Part shown: positions 55,118 to 64,000 of the stretch, in pieces
Layout: each line of letters begins with the position of its first letter
Position numbering within the stretch: position 1 is the first letter of the stretch
Assembly (NCBI GenBank): GCA_947471745.1
Contig: CANJKZ010000910.1
Coordinates: forward strand, 2,944,501-3,008,500
DNA from: Closterium sp. Naga37s-1
Lineage: Eukaryota; Streptophyta; Zygnematophyceae; Desmidiales; Closteriaceae
Length of the DNA: 64,000 nucleotides
Direction of reading: 5' to 3'
Made by a program: the position numbers and the translations under genes
The notes under the pieces: model-generated
Told to the model about the DNA's origin: nothing
Databases searched by the model: none
Seen by the model: only the letters and a program-made list of their open reading frames with translations

Positions 55118-58100
55118 TGGTGAGAGAGGGCTGCGGCCCAGACTGTGGGCATGGTCCGTCTCAAAACTGGAAAAGTAGACGGCTTTTACAAGCGCTGCTT
55201 GCACAGCCTGGAGAGGATAACAAGCGATTGGGGAGGATAACAAGCGATTGGGGAGGATAACAAGCGATTGGGGAGGATAACAAGCGATTGGGGAGGATAA
55301 CAAGCGATTGGGGAGTGAGGTGAGGAGAACGGAGGCCCACAAGACGTGTGAATGGCTTTCACTTGGAGGATCTTACCCTGTCCACACACTTGTATTGAAG
55401 GATAGAAGATCCAATACCTATCCTGTACTGCATGCTCTCGACCCCAATATATGACCAGTATTCCAGGCTATAACCCTAATAACACCCACATTGTGGCTAT
55501 TAACCCTAATATCTCACCTTTATTGCGGGTGACCCCGGGAGGCGCTCGAACTCTCGCTGACGGCGGGTGGAGATAGAGGAAGATGCCTCGGCCAGCTCGG
55601 TGGGAGGGGAGGGGCGATGGGTCTGAGGCACTTGCCGACGCCAGGGATGGGAAAGAAGAAGATGCAGGGATGCATCCGCCTACACGGCAGGGATGGGGGC
55701 ATGCTGGGTTTGAGGATCCTGAAGCTTTCTACACGGCAGGGATGGGGGCATGCTGGGTTTGAGGATCCTGAAGCATTCTACACGGCAGGGATGGGGGCAT
55801 GCTGGGTTTGAGGATCCTGAAGCTTTCTACACGGCAGGGATGGGGGCATGCTGGGTTTGAGGATCCTGAAGCATTCTACACGGCAGGGATGGGGGCATGC
55901 TGGGTTTGAGGATCCTGAAGCATTCTACACGGCAGGGATGGGGGCATGCTGGGTTTGAGGATCCTGAAGCATTCTACACGGCAGGGATGGGGGCATGCTG
56001 GGTTTGAGGATCCTGAAGCTTTCTACACGGCAGGGAATTTCTCTGCTGGAGCCTTCCGTCTGCACAGCAGGAAGTGGCAGGAAGTGGCAGGAAGTGGTAG
56101 GAAAAGGCAGGAAGTGGCAGGAAAAGGCAGGAAGTGTAAGTGCTATGTTACACGAACACTGTTCACAGGTGGACAGAGAGGGAGAGGCAACAAGAGAAAG
56201 ATAGGCAGAGACAGAGGAAGAGCCTTCTGCCTGGGAGTAGTGAGGGAGTATGCCTTGAGATGATGACTCACGTGCGCTTATAGTCACAGTTGCTTAGTCA
56301 CATGCACGTACAGCAACATGTGCATAGTCAAATGAGCGTACAGCCAGGTGTAGATAGTCACATGCCCATACCGCCATGTGCGCGTACCACATAAACAAGC
56401 ATAGCGAATCAATTCACAAGCCCAGTATCCTCACACATAAGACCTAGGAAAACAAAAAATCCCATTCATATGTGAAAACCATAAGGTACCTCGCGTTGTG
56501 AGAGTGCATGCCGCCTCACCAGCTCCTGTGGTGATGTGAGAGTGCATGCCGCCTCAACAGCTCCTGTGGTGATGTGAGAGTGCATGCCGCCTCACCAGCT
56601 CCTGTGGTGATGTGAGAGTGCATGCCGCCTCACCAGCTCCTGTGTAGTGGCTCGGCGCAGCGAGAGGGAGAGGAGGTGCAGCACGGGCGAGTAGTGCGGC
56701 GTGGCGTCCATCACGTAGAGCAGCTGGTACAGCAGACACAGACCTGGTGGTGGGGGGGAAGGGGTGGGACGTGGGGGAAAAGGGAAGGAACAAGGCACAG
56801 ATTACAACGGTGAGTAGTGAGGCATGGCATCCATCACGTAGAGCAGCTGGTACAGCAGACACACGCCTGGTGGGTGGGGGGAAGAGAAGGAGGGGATGGG
56901 AAAATCGGGAATAAGGAAAAGAGGTTACAAAGGTTGGTTGTGAGGTGTGGCATCCATGACGTAGAGCAGCAGTACAGCAGATACAGGCGTGGTGGGGAAG
57001 GAAGGGGAGAGGGGAGCAACACCACTCCACATGTTCACTACCCCAGACCAACCCATTAAACCAGACATGCTCACCTTCATTCATATGGTGCCTGCACCCA
57101 GGGGTACGCCGCAGCGGCCCCTCTCAGCAGCCTGAGATGGAGCTTGTTTCAATCCAAAGGGCGACCTCTAACCTACGCCCACCCAGACTGCCTCACCTCC
57201 ACATGTCATCAAACCAAGCCCACCCCACTCAGCTCATCTTCATATGGCGCCTGCACGTGTAAAAAGAGTAGTTTTGAGACGTCTCAAAACTACTCTTTTT
57301 CCACGTGGCATCCAGAGGTATGCCGCAGCAGTGCCTCTCAGGACCCTGAGACAGAACTTGCTTCACTAGGGCGAGCTTTAGCCTACTCCAGCCGACATGC
57401 TCACCAACCAACCCAGCCCAGACCGGCTCACGTTCATACGGAGCCTGCACCCAGAGGTACACCGCAGCAGCACCTCTCAGCTCGGCAGCTCGGCGATAGA
57501 GTCTGCTTTAAGGTGTGAGCTCTGGCCTTCTCCAAAACACACCGGCTCAATTTCCCACACAGACAGAGCTCACCTTCATACGGTGCTTGCACCCAGGGGT
57601 ACGCGGCAGCGGCCCCTCTCACAGCCCGTCGCTGCACCCACCGCAGCACATGCAGCACCTGTCGCCACCTCCTGCTGCCCCTCGCACTGCTCCTGCTGCT
57701 GCCAATCGCACTGCTCCTCCTTCCCCCATTGTCCCTGGCATCTGAATTGCCAGCAGTGGCCCCTCCTGTCACCACCTGCCCCCCTTGCACGTCCACCTCC
57801 TCCTCTCCTGCTCCTCCCTCCGCACGCCCGTCGGTAACTCTTGCTGCTGCTCCTGCCACACCCTCACCCCCTGGCGTTTCGTCCCTCAATCCAGCAGTCC
57901 CCAACCCATCATCTAGCTGCTCGTGCCCATGCAGGGAACCAACAGAGCCCATGCTCCCAGGGTTGCTGCCACTCTCACTGCGCTCTTCACCTCCCATGGC
58001 CCCACCATACCCATCCCCTTGCCCGAGACCAGCATTATTTCCCCCATCCCCCCCCCGCCCCCACTCCACCTCCCCCGTTCCCCCCCACCCATCGTCCCCC

Positions 58101-60361
58101 CCATCGTCCTCCCCCACCCACAGTGCGCGGGCCTGCCTCTGCCTTTGGCGGGCAGCAAACAGAGAGTGCAGCTTGGTCCGCAGGTAGGGCAGCAGCACCT
58201 GGCGTGTGGTAGAGGGTATGGGGTGTAGTTGATTCGACTTAAAGAGCGGGCCTGCCTCTGCCTTCGGCGGGCAGCAAACAGAGCATGCAGCTTGGCGCGC
58301 AGGTAGGGCAGCAGCACCTGGAGTGCAATAACGGGTATGGGGTGTAGTCGAGAGATAATAAGCAAACAACGCGCGGGCCTGCCTCTGTCTCTGGCGGGCG
58401 GCAAACAGGGCATGCAGCTTGGCGCGCAAGTAGGGCAGCAGCACCTGGTATGTGGTAGAGGGTATGGGGTATATTAGTGGAGAGATGAAAGGGTAGTGGT
58501 TGCATTACAACTTATAGCAAACAGAGTGCAGCTTGGCGCGCGCAGGTAAGGTAGCAGCACCTGGTATGTGTTGGTTGGAGGGTATGGGGTGTAGTTGAGA
58601 GATGAACGGGTAACAAGGTAGGGTGCAGCATCACAGCTATATGGCACGCAAAGCATGCAGATTAGCGCGCAGGTAGGGCAGGAGAAACAGGAATATAATA
58701 AAGGGTACATGGTGTAGTAGAGAGATGAACGAAGGGTGGGTATTGGTGCAACATAAATCAACCTGTAGAGCAACAGTAGAATTTACCCTCCTCACCCTAA
58801 CCAGAACATACCCCCTGCATCCCCAACCGAAACCCCTTGACTCTGAACCCCAACCCTAAACGCCAACTGACCAGAAAGAGAAGAGAAAGCGCCCCCTGCT
58901 TGCGAGACATGCCATATGATGCCGACCCGCCCTCCTGTCCCCCTGCCGCCCTCTCTCCTCTGCCTGCTCCCTCCGCCCTTCCTGCTGCTGCCTCTGTCCG
59001 TAGAGCTGCTTGGCTGGGTGAAGGGCGGTGGGGAACGGTGGAGATGCGGCGAAGGCCATACATGGACTCACCGAATGAGGCGCCTGGGAAGAATAGCAGG
59101 GAGGTGACGATGGGGAAGAGGTGGGGAGAGGTGAGTGGGGAAGCGAACAATAGAGATCTGACAGTCATACGTACGGAGGGGGGAGGTAGAGAAGAAGAGT
59201 GGCATGGCGATGTGTGATACATGTGACACACTTGGTTTGGTTGGATGTGAAAGTAAGGAGTACATGTCACTATACTGTACTGTGCATATTGAGCGAGTGC
59301 CATTCGAGCAGCAGCAGCAGGTTAGAAGAAGACAACAAGAGCTCATAACGAGTACAGAGTGCAGTACCATGCGTGTTGAGAGAATGCCACTCGAGCAGCA
59401 GCAGCGCGACAGCAGAGAGCTCATCGCTGTGGTCCAGCACACAAGAGCTAATAACGAGTACAGAGGGCAATACCATGTGTCTTAAGCGAGTGCCACTCCA
59501 GCAGCAGCAGCGCAGCAGCAGAGAGCTCGTCGCTGTGGTCCAGCAGGCTGTGCAGCGAGGGACGGTGCTGTGCCAAGACCTGCACGGAGAGAGTGGGAGG
59601 TAGAGGCCAGGGAGGAGGGGGAGGAAGACGCAGTATGAATGCAGAGACGGTTCACCCTGCACTCGAATCACTGCCTGTACAGCAGCACACCTCAGCGCAG
59701 CAGCAGAGAGCTCGTGGCTGTGGTCCAGCCGAGCCGGCAGTGCAGCGACAGGCGGTGCTGTGCCAACACCTGGGGAGTAGGGGTCGGAGACGAGAGAGGA
59801 GAGGGAGTGTGCATTTAAGCTCATAGCGGCACGCTCATGGCATGTGCAGCAGCCATGGTGATGCCGTGGCAACTCCTCCTGCACACAGAGGGAAGGGGGT
59901 GGGAGAAGGCGAGGCGAGGGGTTGGCCGGTTTGAGCTCTCAGGGATTGGAGGATAGGGGTTGGCTGGTTGCGGGGAAAGGGCAGGCCGCAGGGGGGAAGG
60001 AGAGAGGGTGGTACGCGAAACGACGGAGCTGATTAAGAAGTGAAAACCTCCAGATGTAGGATTTGATTCATTCTATGCCACCACAAAACCGGCATGCGTC
60101 AAGACCGCCTCCTCTCTCTGTGCTGCAACCATCTCTTCCCGCGCCCCACCATTTTCCGCCCTCCTTCCTTCCCCGCCTCCCTCTCTTCCCCCTTCTCTCC
60201 TTCTCCTCCCCCACAAGTGGATTCAGGTGACGTGGCAATGTTGTACGCACCCCTAGAGCGTATAACGCGGCGGCTTTTAGCGAGTCGGGGAGGAAATCGG
60301 CCGCCGCCATCTCTAAGAACGTCGGCCGACTGCCCTCCGCGCCCGCCGCGTGGAACAACAT
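52250..60361 (-). CDS. PEX12: Peroxisome biogenesis protein 12 (peroxin-12), ten exons
   Basis: PEX12 is one of three RING-type peroxisomal membrane proteins (with PEX2 and PEX10) that ubiquitinate the import receptor PEX5. The model joins, on the minus strand, exons 60361-60251, 59579-59474, 59083-58872, 58198-57574, 56743-56634, 55595-55518, 55021-54935, 53837-53751, 53097-52960 and 52321-52250. This is 1626 bases, 541 aa, ending TAG, with all phases consistent. Exon 1 gives MLFHAAGAEGSRPTFLEMAA, as in plant PEX12. Later hallmarks are FGESMYGLRR, LPYLRTKLHSLF, YQLLYVMDATPHYS, MDYAQTSVIAVVFAFK, EWWYQTGEQKLSAPTVYPPP, and the Cys cluster CPLC...GFIFCYPC...GRCPIT. It is longer than the roughly 390-aa Arabidopsis protein because of a Gly/Asp-rich linker in exon 4, and an intron could hide there. 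Exon 8 uses a GC donor. The acceptor of exon 6 is the least certain. Many introns carry copies of exon edges. Confidence 0.92.
52620..52945 (-). repeat. Three donor-edge copies downstream of PEX12 exon 9
   Basis: The end of exon 9 (CYPCIFAYVDK) recurs with ends at 52893, about 52799 and 52640. Two of these keep a GCAAGT donor-like sequence, while the true exon ends at 52960 before GTTGGT. Confidence 0.88.
53100..53275. repeat. GAGAAAGGGAAACGAGGGAA-type tandem repeat in PEX12 intron 8
   Basis: Units of about 27-30 bases of purine-rich DNA directly upstream of exon 9. On the coding strand this is a pyrimidine-rich tract before the acceptor. Confidence 0.85.
53282..53351 (-). repeat. Acceptor-edge copy upstream of PEX12 exon 9
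   Basis: The start of exon 9 (VAPAGIPVPADR) is repeated as VAPAGIPLPAD after a CAG acceptor at 53351. It then breaks before the zinc-binding Cys. Confidence 0.88.
53895..54345 (-). repeat. Four acceptor-edge copies upstream of PEX12 exon 8
   Basis: ATCAG followed by ATGGCTGAGTGGTGG, or close variants (MAEWWYQTGEQ), starts at 53985, 54113, 54196 and 54338. The true exon begins at 53837. Intron sequence between copies is also repeated (CATGGGAGAGTGCAAGTATG). Confidence 0.9.
54494..54523. repeat. 30-bp near-perfect palindrome
   Basis: GGTGACTTCTGAGTC pairs with GACTCAAAAGTCACC with one mismatch. It lies just before a 20-bp tandem repeat in PEX12 intron 7. Confidence 0.85.
54539..54688. repeat. 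20-bp tandem repeat, 7-8 copies
   Basis: Unit CGTTAGGTGTATACTAAACT, with one T variant and two other small changes. Intronic in PEX12. Confidence 0.95.
55155..55207 (-). repeat. Acceptor-edge copy upstream of PEX12 exon 7
   Basis: The start of exon 7 (AVQAALLKALYF) is repeated as AVQAALVKAVYF after a CAG acceptor at 55207. It then diverges. Confidence 0.88.
55213..55318. repeat. 20-bp tandem repeat, about 5 copies
   Basis: Unit GAGGATAACAAGCGATTGGG, directly upstream of the exon 7 edge copy. Confidence 0.95.
55678..56038. repeat. 49-bp minisatellite, about 7.3 copies
   Basis: Units begin TACACGGCAGGGATGGGGGC at 55681, 55730, 55779, 55828, 55877, 55926, 55975 and 56024. They are nearly identical and alternate only between CTTT and CATT near the end. 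Intronic in PEX12, before exon 6. Confidence 0.95.
56507..56650 (-). repeat. 38-bp tandem array of the exon 5 donor edge
   Basis: CACAGGAGCTG, the exon 5 end, and its GTGAGG donor recur every 38 bases (unit positions 56517, 56555, 56593 and 56631). The one at 56634 is joined to the full exon. Confidence 0.9.
56803..57000 (-). repeat. Two acceptor-edge copies upstream of PEX12 exon 5
   Basis: Copies of the start of exon 5 (LLYQLLYVMDA) begin at 56863 and about 56986. The true exon starts at 56743. The outer copy has lost its acceptor AG and has an internal deletion. Confidence 0.88.
57075..57500 (-). repeat. Three donor-edge copies downstream of PEX12 exon 4
   Basis: The end of exon 4 (YPWVQAPYE before GTGAGC at 57574) recurs with donor-like ends at 57432, about 57238 (GT changed to AT) and about 57075 (four extra bases). 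The middle copy contains a 40-bp palindrome. Confidence 0.88.
57261..57300. repeat. Perfect 40-bp palindrome
   Basis: AAAAAGAGTAGTTTTGAGAC is followed at once by its exact reverse complement. It interrupts a duplicated exon-4 edge between CCTGCA and TCCAGAGGT, so it looks inserted. Confidence 0.95.
58250..58690 (-). repeat. Four acceptor-edge copies upstream of PEX12 exon 4
   Basis: Copies of the 5' part of exon 4 (VLLPYLRAKLHALF on the minus strand), each after a CAG acceptor, start at 58317, 58444, 58560 and about 58680, that is every 116-127 bases. The true exon begins at 58198. The outermost copy is degenerate. Confidence 0.9.
59284..59769 (-). repeat. Edge copies around PEX12 exon 2
   Basis: Upstream, 59769-59700 repeats the acceptor and the first part of exon 2 (GTGTTGGCACAGCACCG) but soon loses frame. 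Downstream, 59440-59368 repeats the last two thirds of the exon with a GTACTG donor-like end. A second shorter copy lies at about 59326-59284. Confidence 0.85.
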
Positions 60362-61054
60362 GGCGCGATGTGCGGTGAGATATGCAGCGGAATGTGCAGC
60401 GAGGTGTGCGACGCGACAATAAAGAGTCTAGGAGGGAGAACCGGCGACGGTACTGAACAGGTCAACAGAAGCGGGATCCACTACCCGTTATCTATAGGAA
60501 AGCTGTCCGCGACTCGAGCTACGACTTGAACTGCTGCCTTTGAAATCGTTGGGGTGGTAACCATATCGCGACGCACTTGGTAAGGGTTCAAAAAGTGCAG
60601 GACAAGTCAGTCGGAGAACCAGTATGGTGCATTGCAGCTTATTTGTCTTCCAATTCGGTTTCGCGTGGTATTCAACAGTAACAGAGACTCGAAACTTTTG
60701 CGAACGTTGTACCTAGCTCCACCGCGCTGAACCCACAAACTCACACAGAAAGCATCTGTTTATCGAAGTCTAGGCTCCGAACTGAAATTCAACCGACCCA
60801 AAACTAATATTAACCACTGCTCGCACATGTCCAATTTGGGTGCTTTATGAACAAAGATATGGCGAAGTAGCCATACTAATGTGTAGAGATGGATGTGCGT
60901 GCTTCCTGGCGGAAACCATGCTCGGCTTAGTATTCTTGTAGGCAACATTCGTGCCGCGTCGCAGCATTGCGTGGCACGCGCTTTTGGCGGGACGAAAGTG
61001 ACACGACGCATCGCGGATAACCCATGTTAGCGGAATCGCTCCGTACTTGGCTCC
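60362..61054. promoter_or_regulatory. Divergent PEX12/PIGX intergenic region
   Basis: 693 bases separate the two start codons, which face away from each other. This spacer must hold both promoters and 5' leaders. No TATA box is evident at a convincing distance, and no other gene is seen. Confidence 0.6.
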
Positions 61055-63127
61055 ATGGCCTGGCGATTTGCGCTCCTTGTTTTGCTCCTCTCCCTTCTCC
61101 CCCTCGTGCTCCCGCATTCTATCCGCCTCCCCTCCGCACCTTGCGTCGCGCGGATCGCCGAGCGGAGCCTCGAGGGGCGCGGGGCGCACCGCGTGCTGCG
61201 CACGTCGCTCCGCGTGGCATGCCGCGCCGACGTGTTCCGTCCACGTCATACAGGCGGTGCACACGTGGCCTGCGGAGAAGCGCCCGTAACTGGAACGGGG
61301 ATCCGCGGTGACAATGGGATTGAGGGAGAGACGGAAGGAAGGAGAACGGACGGCGGAGAGGAGGAGCAGCAGACAGATGGGTGCAGAGCGGTACCAGAGC
61401 AGCGAACCCAGTCCAGTAGCTGCACTGCTGCTGATGAACAAGTGGGAAGCAGTGGGGCGGCAGGGAGGACACGTGTCACGATACGATTGGAGCAGCCCGT
61501 GCCACGTGGGCTGTACGCCGATCCGTTTGAGCTGGAGCGAATCCAGCGACCAGGTGAGGGGAGGAGGTGCGTTAGTGGGCGCATGGGATGGTGAGAAGAT
61601 GGGGAGGGGGGGGCGTTCTTGGGCGCGTGAGGGGAGGAGGGGGAGAGGGGAAGTGGGGAGAATGCGCAGTGAAGGCGGGGGAGTGTGCAGTATGGGAGGG
61701 GGGGGGGGGTGCGGGCGGCACATTGAGGAGGGGACAGGCGCAGTAAAAGGGGAAGAGAGTGCTGTTGGTGCTGTTGGTGCTGATATTTTTTCTGCTTTTG
61801 CTTTGAACCCCACCCTTCTGCCTCGTCTACCTCCTGCCCTTCCTCCCTCCCTCCCTCTCACCCCTTCTCCCACTCCCGTCCTCCCCCCGTTGCGTCCCGT
61901 CTTCCCTCCCTCACCTCCGAGCCAGCCGGCGACCGAGCCTGGGTGGTAGGACCGGTGGAGCTGGAGCAGCCGGCGCCGCGGTGTGAAGCAACAGAGGCAG
62001 TGATGGACGTGGCATTGGGGGAGGGGGAGCAGAAGGGGGAGGGGAAGGGGGAGGGGAAGGGGGAGGGGAAGGGGGAGGGGAAGGGGGAGGGGAAGGGGGA
62101 GGGGGAAGGCGCTGCAGGGAAAGTGAGGAAGGAGGAGGGTGCAGGGGACGAGGAGGGGCGGGGGGAGGGGGACGGGGATATGCGAGTGGGGGAAGACGAG
62201 GTTGCTTTCTCATTGGAGTTCAGTCTGCCTCTGCACTCTCGTTATCCAGTAACCGCTCTATATTCTGTCACCACTAACTAATCTTCCTATTATCCACATT
62301 TTATTTTCCGTGCATGCCGCATGTTGTGCCTACTGCAACCCTTGTTACATGGTATCCATGTGGACCACCATCCACATGTTCGTATTGTTTTCCAATATTT
62401 GCTAACATAACCTATCTAACTCATTGTGAATTCTCATCCACCACCTCCCCATCTCTCCATTCCCTTCTCCCATCAGGCTGTGCTGCCAGCTCTCTCCCCC
62501 CCATTCTCCCCTCTCTCCCTCCTCTCCACCACTCACTCGTTTTCCTGGAACCACTCCGCCCTCTCCTCTCTCTATTCTCTCTCCACCCTCTCCTCTCTCA
62601 CACAAGCCGTCACCGGCAGCTGCAGCCAATCGCACGCTGCGGTTCATGTGCCCTTGCCTTCCGCATGCCTCGTTCTCCCTCCTCCCCCAATCCGCCCGGG
62701 ACCATCTGCCTTGCGCACATCAGCACCACCGTCACCATCACCATCAGCAGCAGCATCAGAATCACCATCAGCATCAGCATCAGCAGTATGTGATGCCGTC
62801 ACTACACCCCGCTGCGAGTGCCTTCCTATGCAGCTCACATGGTCTTCACAAACAGCACCTGCAAATGGGGAAACGGACAGGTCTGGGGGAGCAGCAAGAC
62901 TGGGAGGAGACTCGGAGGGAGACGAAGCAGAGCAAAGGCATGAGGAGGTGAGGAGGGAGACGGAGGAGGAGGGGGCGTTGCTATGGGAGGTGCCGGCGGG
63001 GTGTGCTGCCCACACGCCCCTGGTGCTGTGGGGTACGTCCCTAGCTGCTGCTGTGGGGGCTCTGGTGCTTGTTGCCGTGGCTGCTGCTGCTCCAACGCAC
63101 ACAGCAGGCACTAAGGCCAGCAGTTGA
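61055..63127 (+). CDS. PIGX: PIG-X-like subunit of GPI mannosyltransferase I, three exons
   Basis: PIG-X (yeast Pbn1) is an ER membrane protein that stabilises PIG-M, which adds the first mannose to GPI anchors. Exon 1 (61055-61553) starts with a signal peptide (MAWRFALLVLLLSLLPLVLP) and ends in the family motif PRGLYADPFELERI before GTGAGG. Exon 2, from about 61926, keeps phase and reads WVVGPVELEQPAP, a (Gly-Glu-Gly-Lys)n run, then LEFSLPLHSRYP before GTAACC (62248). The last exon ends at TGA 63127. It includes HVPLPSACLVL, an acidic stretch, LLWEVPAGCAAHTPLVLW and a C-terminal hydrophobic helix rich in Ala/Val/Leu, as expected for a type I membrane protein. The exon 3 start (62477 would be in phase) is uncertain, and extra introns are possible. 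The model is about 490 aa, well above the usual PIG-X length, because of low-complexity inserts. Confidence 0.75.
62026..62107 (+). repeat. 12-bp repeat coding for Gly-Glu-Gly-Lys in PIGX
   Basis: GGGGAAGGGGGA repeats about six times in frame inside exon 2, giving a (GEGK)n tract. Confidence 0.9.
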
Positions 63128-64000
63128 AGCATGGAACAAGTGTACAAGTGTCTCATGTGCACTCATCTGCTTCAGTGCACATTGGAGTTACCAAGGCCTG
63201 GAGATGGCGTGTGAATTGGCAGGAATGAGAGGATTAGACGAACAAAGCATTCGCTGCTGTGGCTATGGTGACGCTGGTGCTTTTGTAGTTGCTGTGGCTG
63301 TTCTAGTGCAGAGAGGAGGAACGAAGATGTGGCATGCAGTACTACCGGTAGTCGTACTCCACTTGCTCAGTTTATCATGTTCAGCATAGAGCACGATGCA
63401 TTTGTGTCTAACGAGTCCATGCAAGTTGTTTAAGCTCACAAGCGGGTGTTCAGGATGTGCGTGAGGAGAGAATGTGTCACACAGTGAGTACCAAGGCTGT
63501 TGTTGCCTTTGACTGGACTGTTAATGCTCTTGAATTACAGGTAAACACTTCAGTACCATCGAAACACAGCATTTTCTTTAACAAGCATTTATTGATTATA
63601 TATGTGAGGCTACAAGACGAGCAAGCAAATAGCCTAACTGGCGTGTCAAGGTATGCTCGTGCCAACTATTAGAAGTGCCCCGATCAGAGCCATCCTTTCG
63701 GGAGCGCCCGGACCAGAGCCATTCCTATGGGAGCGCACCGGACCAGAGCCATCCCTATGGGAGCGCACCGGACCAGAGCCATCCCTTTGGGAGCGCACCG
63801 GACCAGAGCCATCCCTTAGGGAGTGCTCCGGACCAGAGCCATCCCTTTGGGAGCGCACCGGACCAGAGCCACCCCTTGGGGAGCGCTACAGGCCAGAGCC
63901 ATCCCTTTCGGGTGCGCACTTGACTTGATGTCAACCTGGAGGAGAGAACTCAAAGCACAGCCACAGCTGAATGGCAGCAGATGATCACCCTTCCAACCCC
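63128..64000. other. Region 3' of PIGX
   Basis: No gene recognised. Contains the 30-bp array at 63690-63915. Confidence 0.5.
63690..63915. repeat. 30-bp tandem repeat, about 7-8 copies
   Basis: Unit GAGCGCACCGGACCAGAGCC plus ATCCCTTTGG. All six frames stay largely open across it, which explains the apparent ORFs there. Confidence 0.92.

Noticed and set aside
54539..56038. CRISPR array, because of regularly spaced repeats
   Set aside because: The repeats are head-to-tail without unique spacers and lie in introns of a eukaryotic gene.
58250..58690. Edge copies of exon 4 as mutually exclusive alternative exons
   Set aside because: The copies have acceptors but lack a matching donor and the rest of the exon, so a simple cassette model fails. 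They are reported as edge duplications instead.
63653..63928. ORFs with Pro-Glu-Pro-Ser repeats near the right end
   Set aside because: They are explained by a 30-bp tandem repeat whose unit length is a multiple of three, so several frames stay open.

Overview
The window looks like nuclear DNA of a green-lineage eukaryote, most likely a streptophyte (charophyte-type) alga. The evidence is GT-AG and GC-AG spliced genes whose products resemble land-plant PEX12 and PIG-X, Ty1/Copia elements primed by initiator-Met tRNA, and plant-type telomere motifs inside LTRs. The species assignment is inference. No prokaryotic operon, CRISPR array or rRNA gene is seen.

Layout. 1-1541: G+C-rich low-complexity DNA with a 24-bp repeat. 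1542-4132: a complete non-autonomous LTR element (here called Z, minus strand, TSD ATTAT). 4190-5400: decayed Ty3/gypsy pol (minus). 5517-5768: a plus-strand 5' LTR and leader (C) joined head-on to a truncated minus-strand Copia (A, 5769-18203). A is split by a young Copia of the same family (B, 8326-15715, TSD GCAGA). 18204-19546: integrase fragment of another Copia (D). 19550-20620: gypsy gag (minus). 21328-22875: a second non-autonomous element (E, plus strand, TSD GCATG), related to Z. 25790-27934: a 5'-truncated non-LTR retrotransposon with RT and restriction-like endonuclease. 27988-28167: a solo LTR with TSD TGTCT, followed by a tRNA-Gly(GCC) relic. 28407-34891: a nearly intact Copia (F, 867-bp LTRs, TSD CATCC). 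35337-48310: an old Copia (G, TSD GCACG) holding a younger nested Copia (H, 41344-47287, TSD GTGGG). 50090-51434: another gypsy relic.

Host genes occupy the right end. A ten-exon PEX12 gene (minus strand, 52250-60361, modelled at 541 aa) and a PIG-X-like gene (plus strand, 61055-63127) are divergently arranged around a 693-bp intergenic spacer. PEX12 makes a peroxisomal membrane RING-type E3 subunit used in matrix-protein import. PIG-X is the ER partner of the first GPI mannosyltransferase.

The most unusual signal is in PEX12. Copies of 5' exon edges with their acceptor sites are stacked in the preceding introns, and copies of 3' exon edges with their donor sites are stacked in the following introns. 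About twenty such edge copies can be read, affecting at least six exons. In the mobile part, the short Copia-type LTRs share a telo-box, an 18-bp palindrome conserved in shape but not sequence, and a covarying hairpin plus GGGCCCACC just after the primer-binding site.
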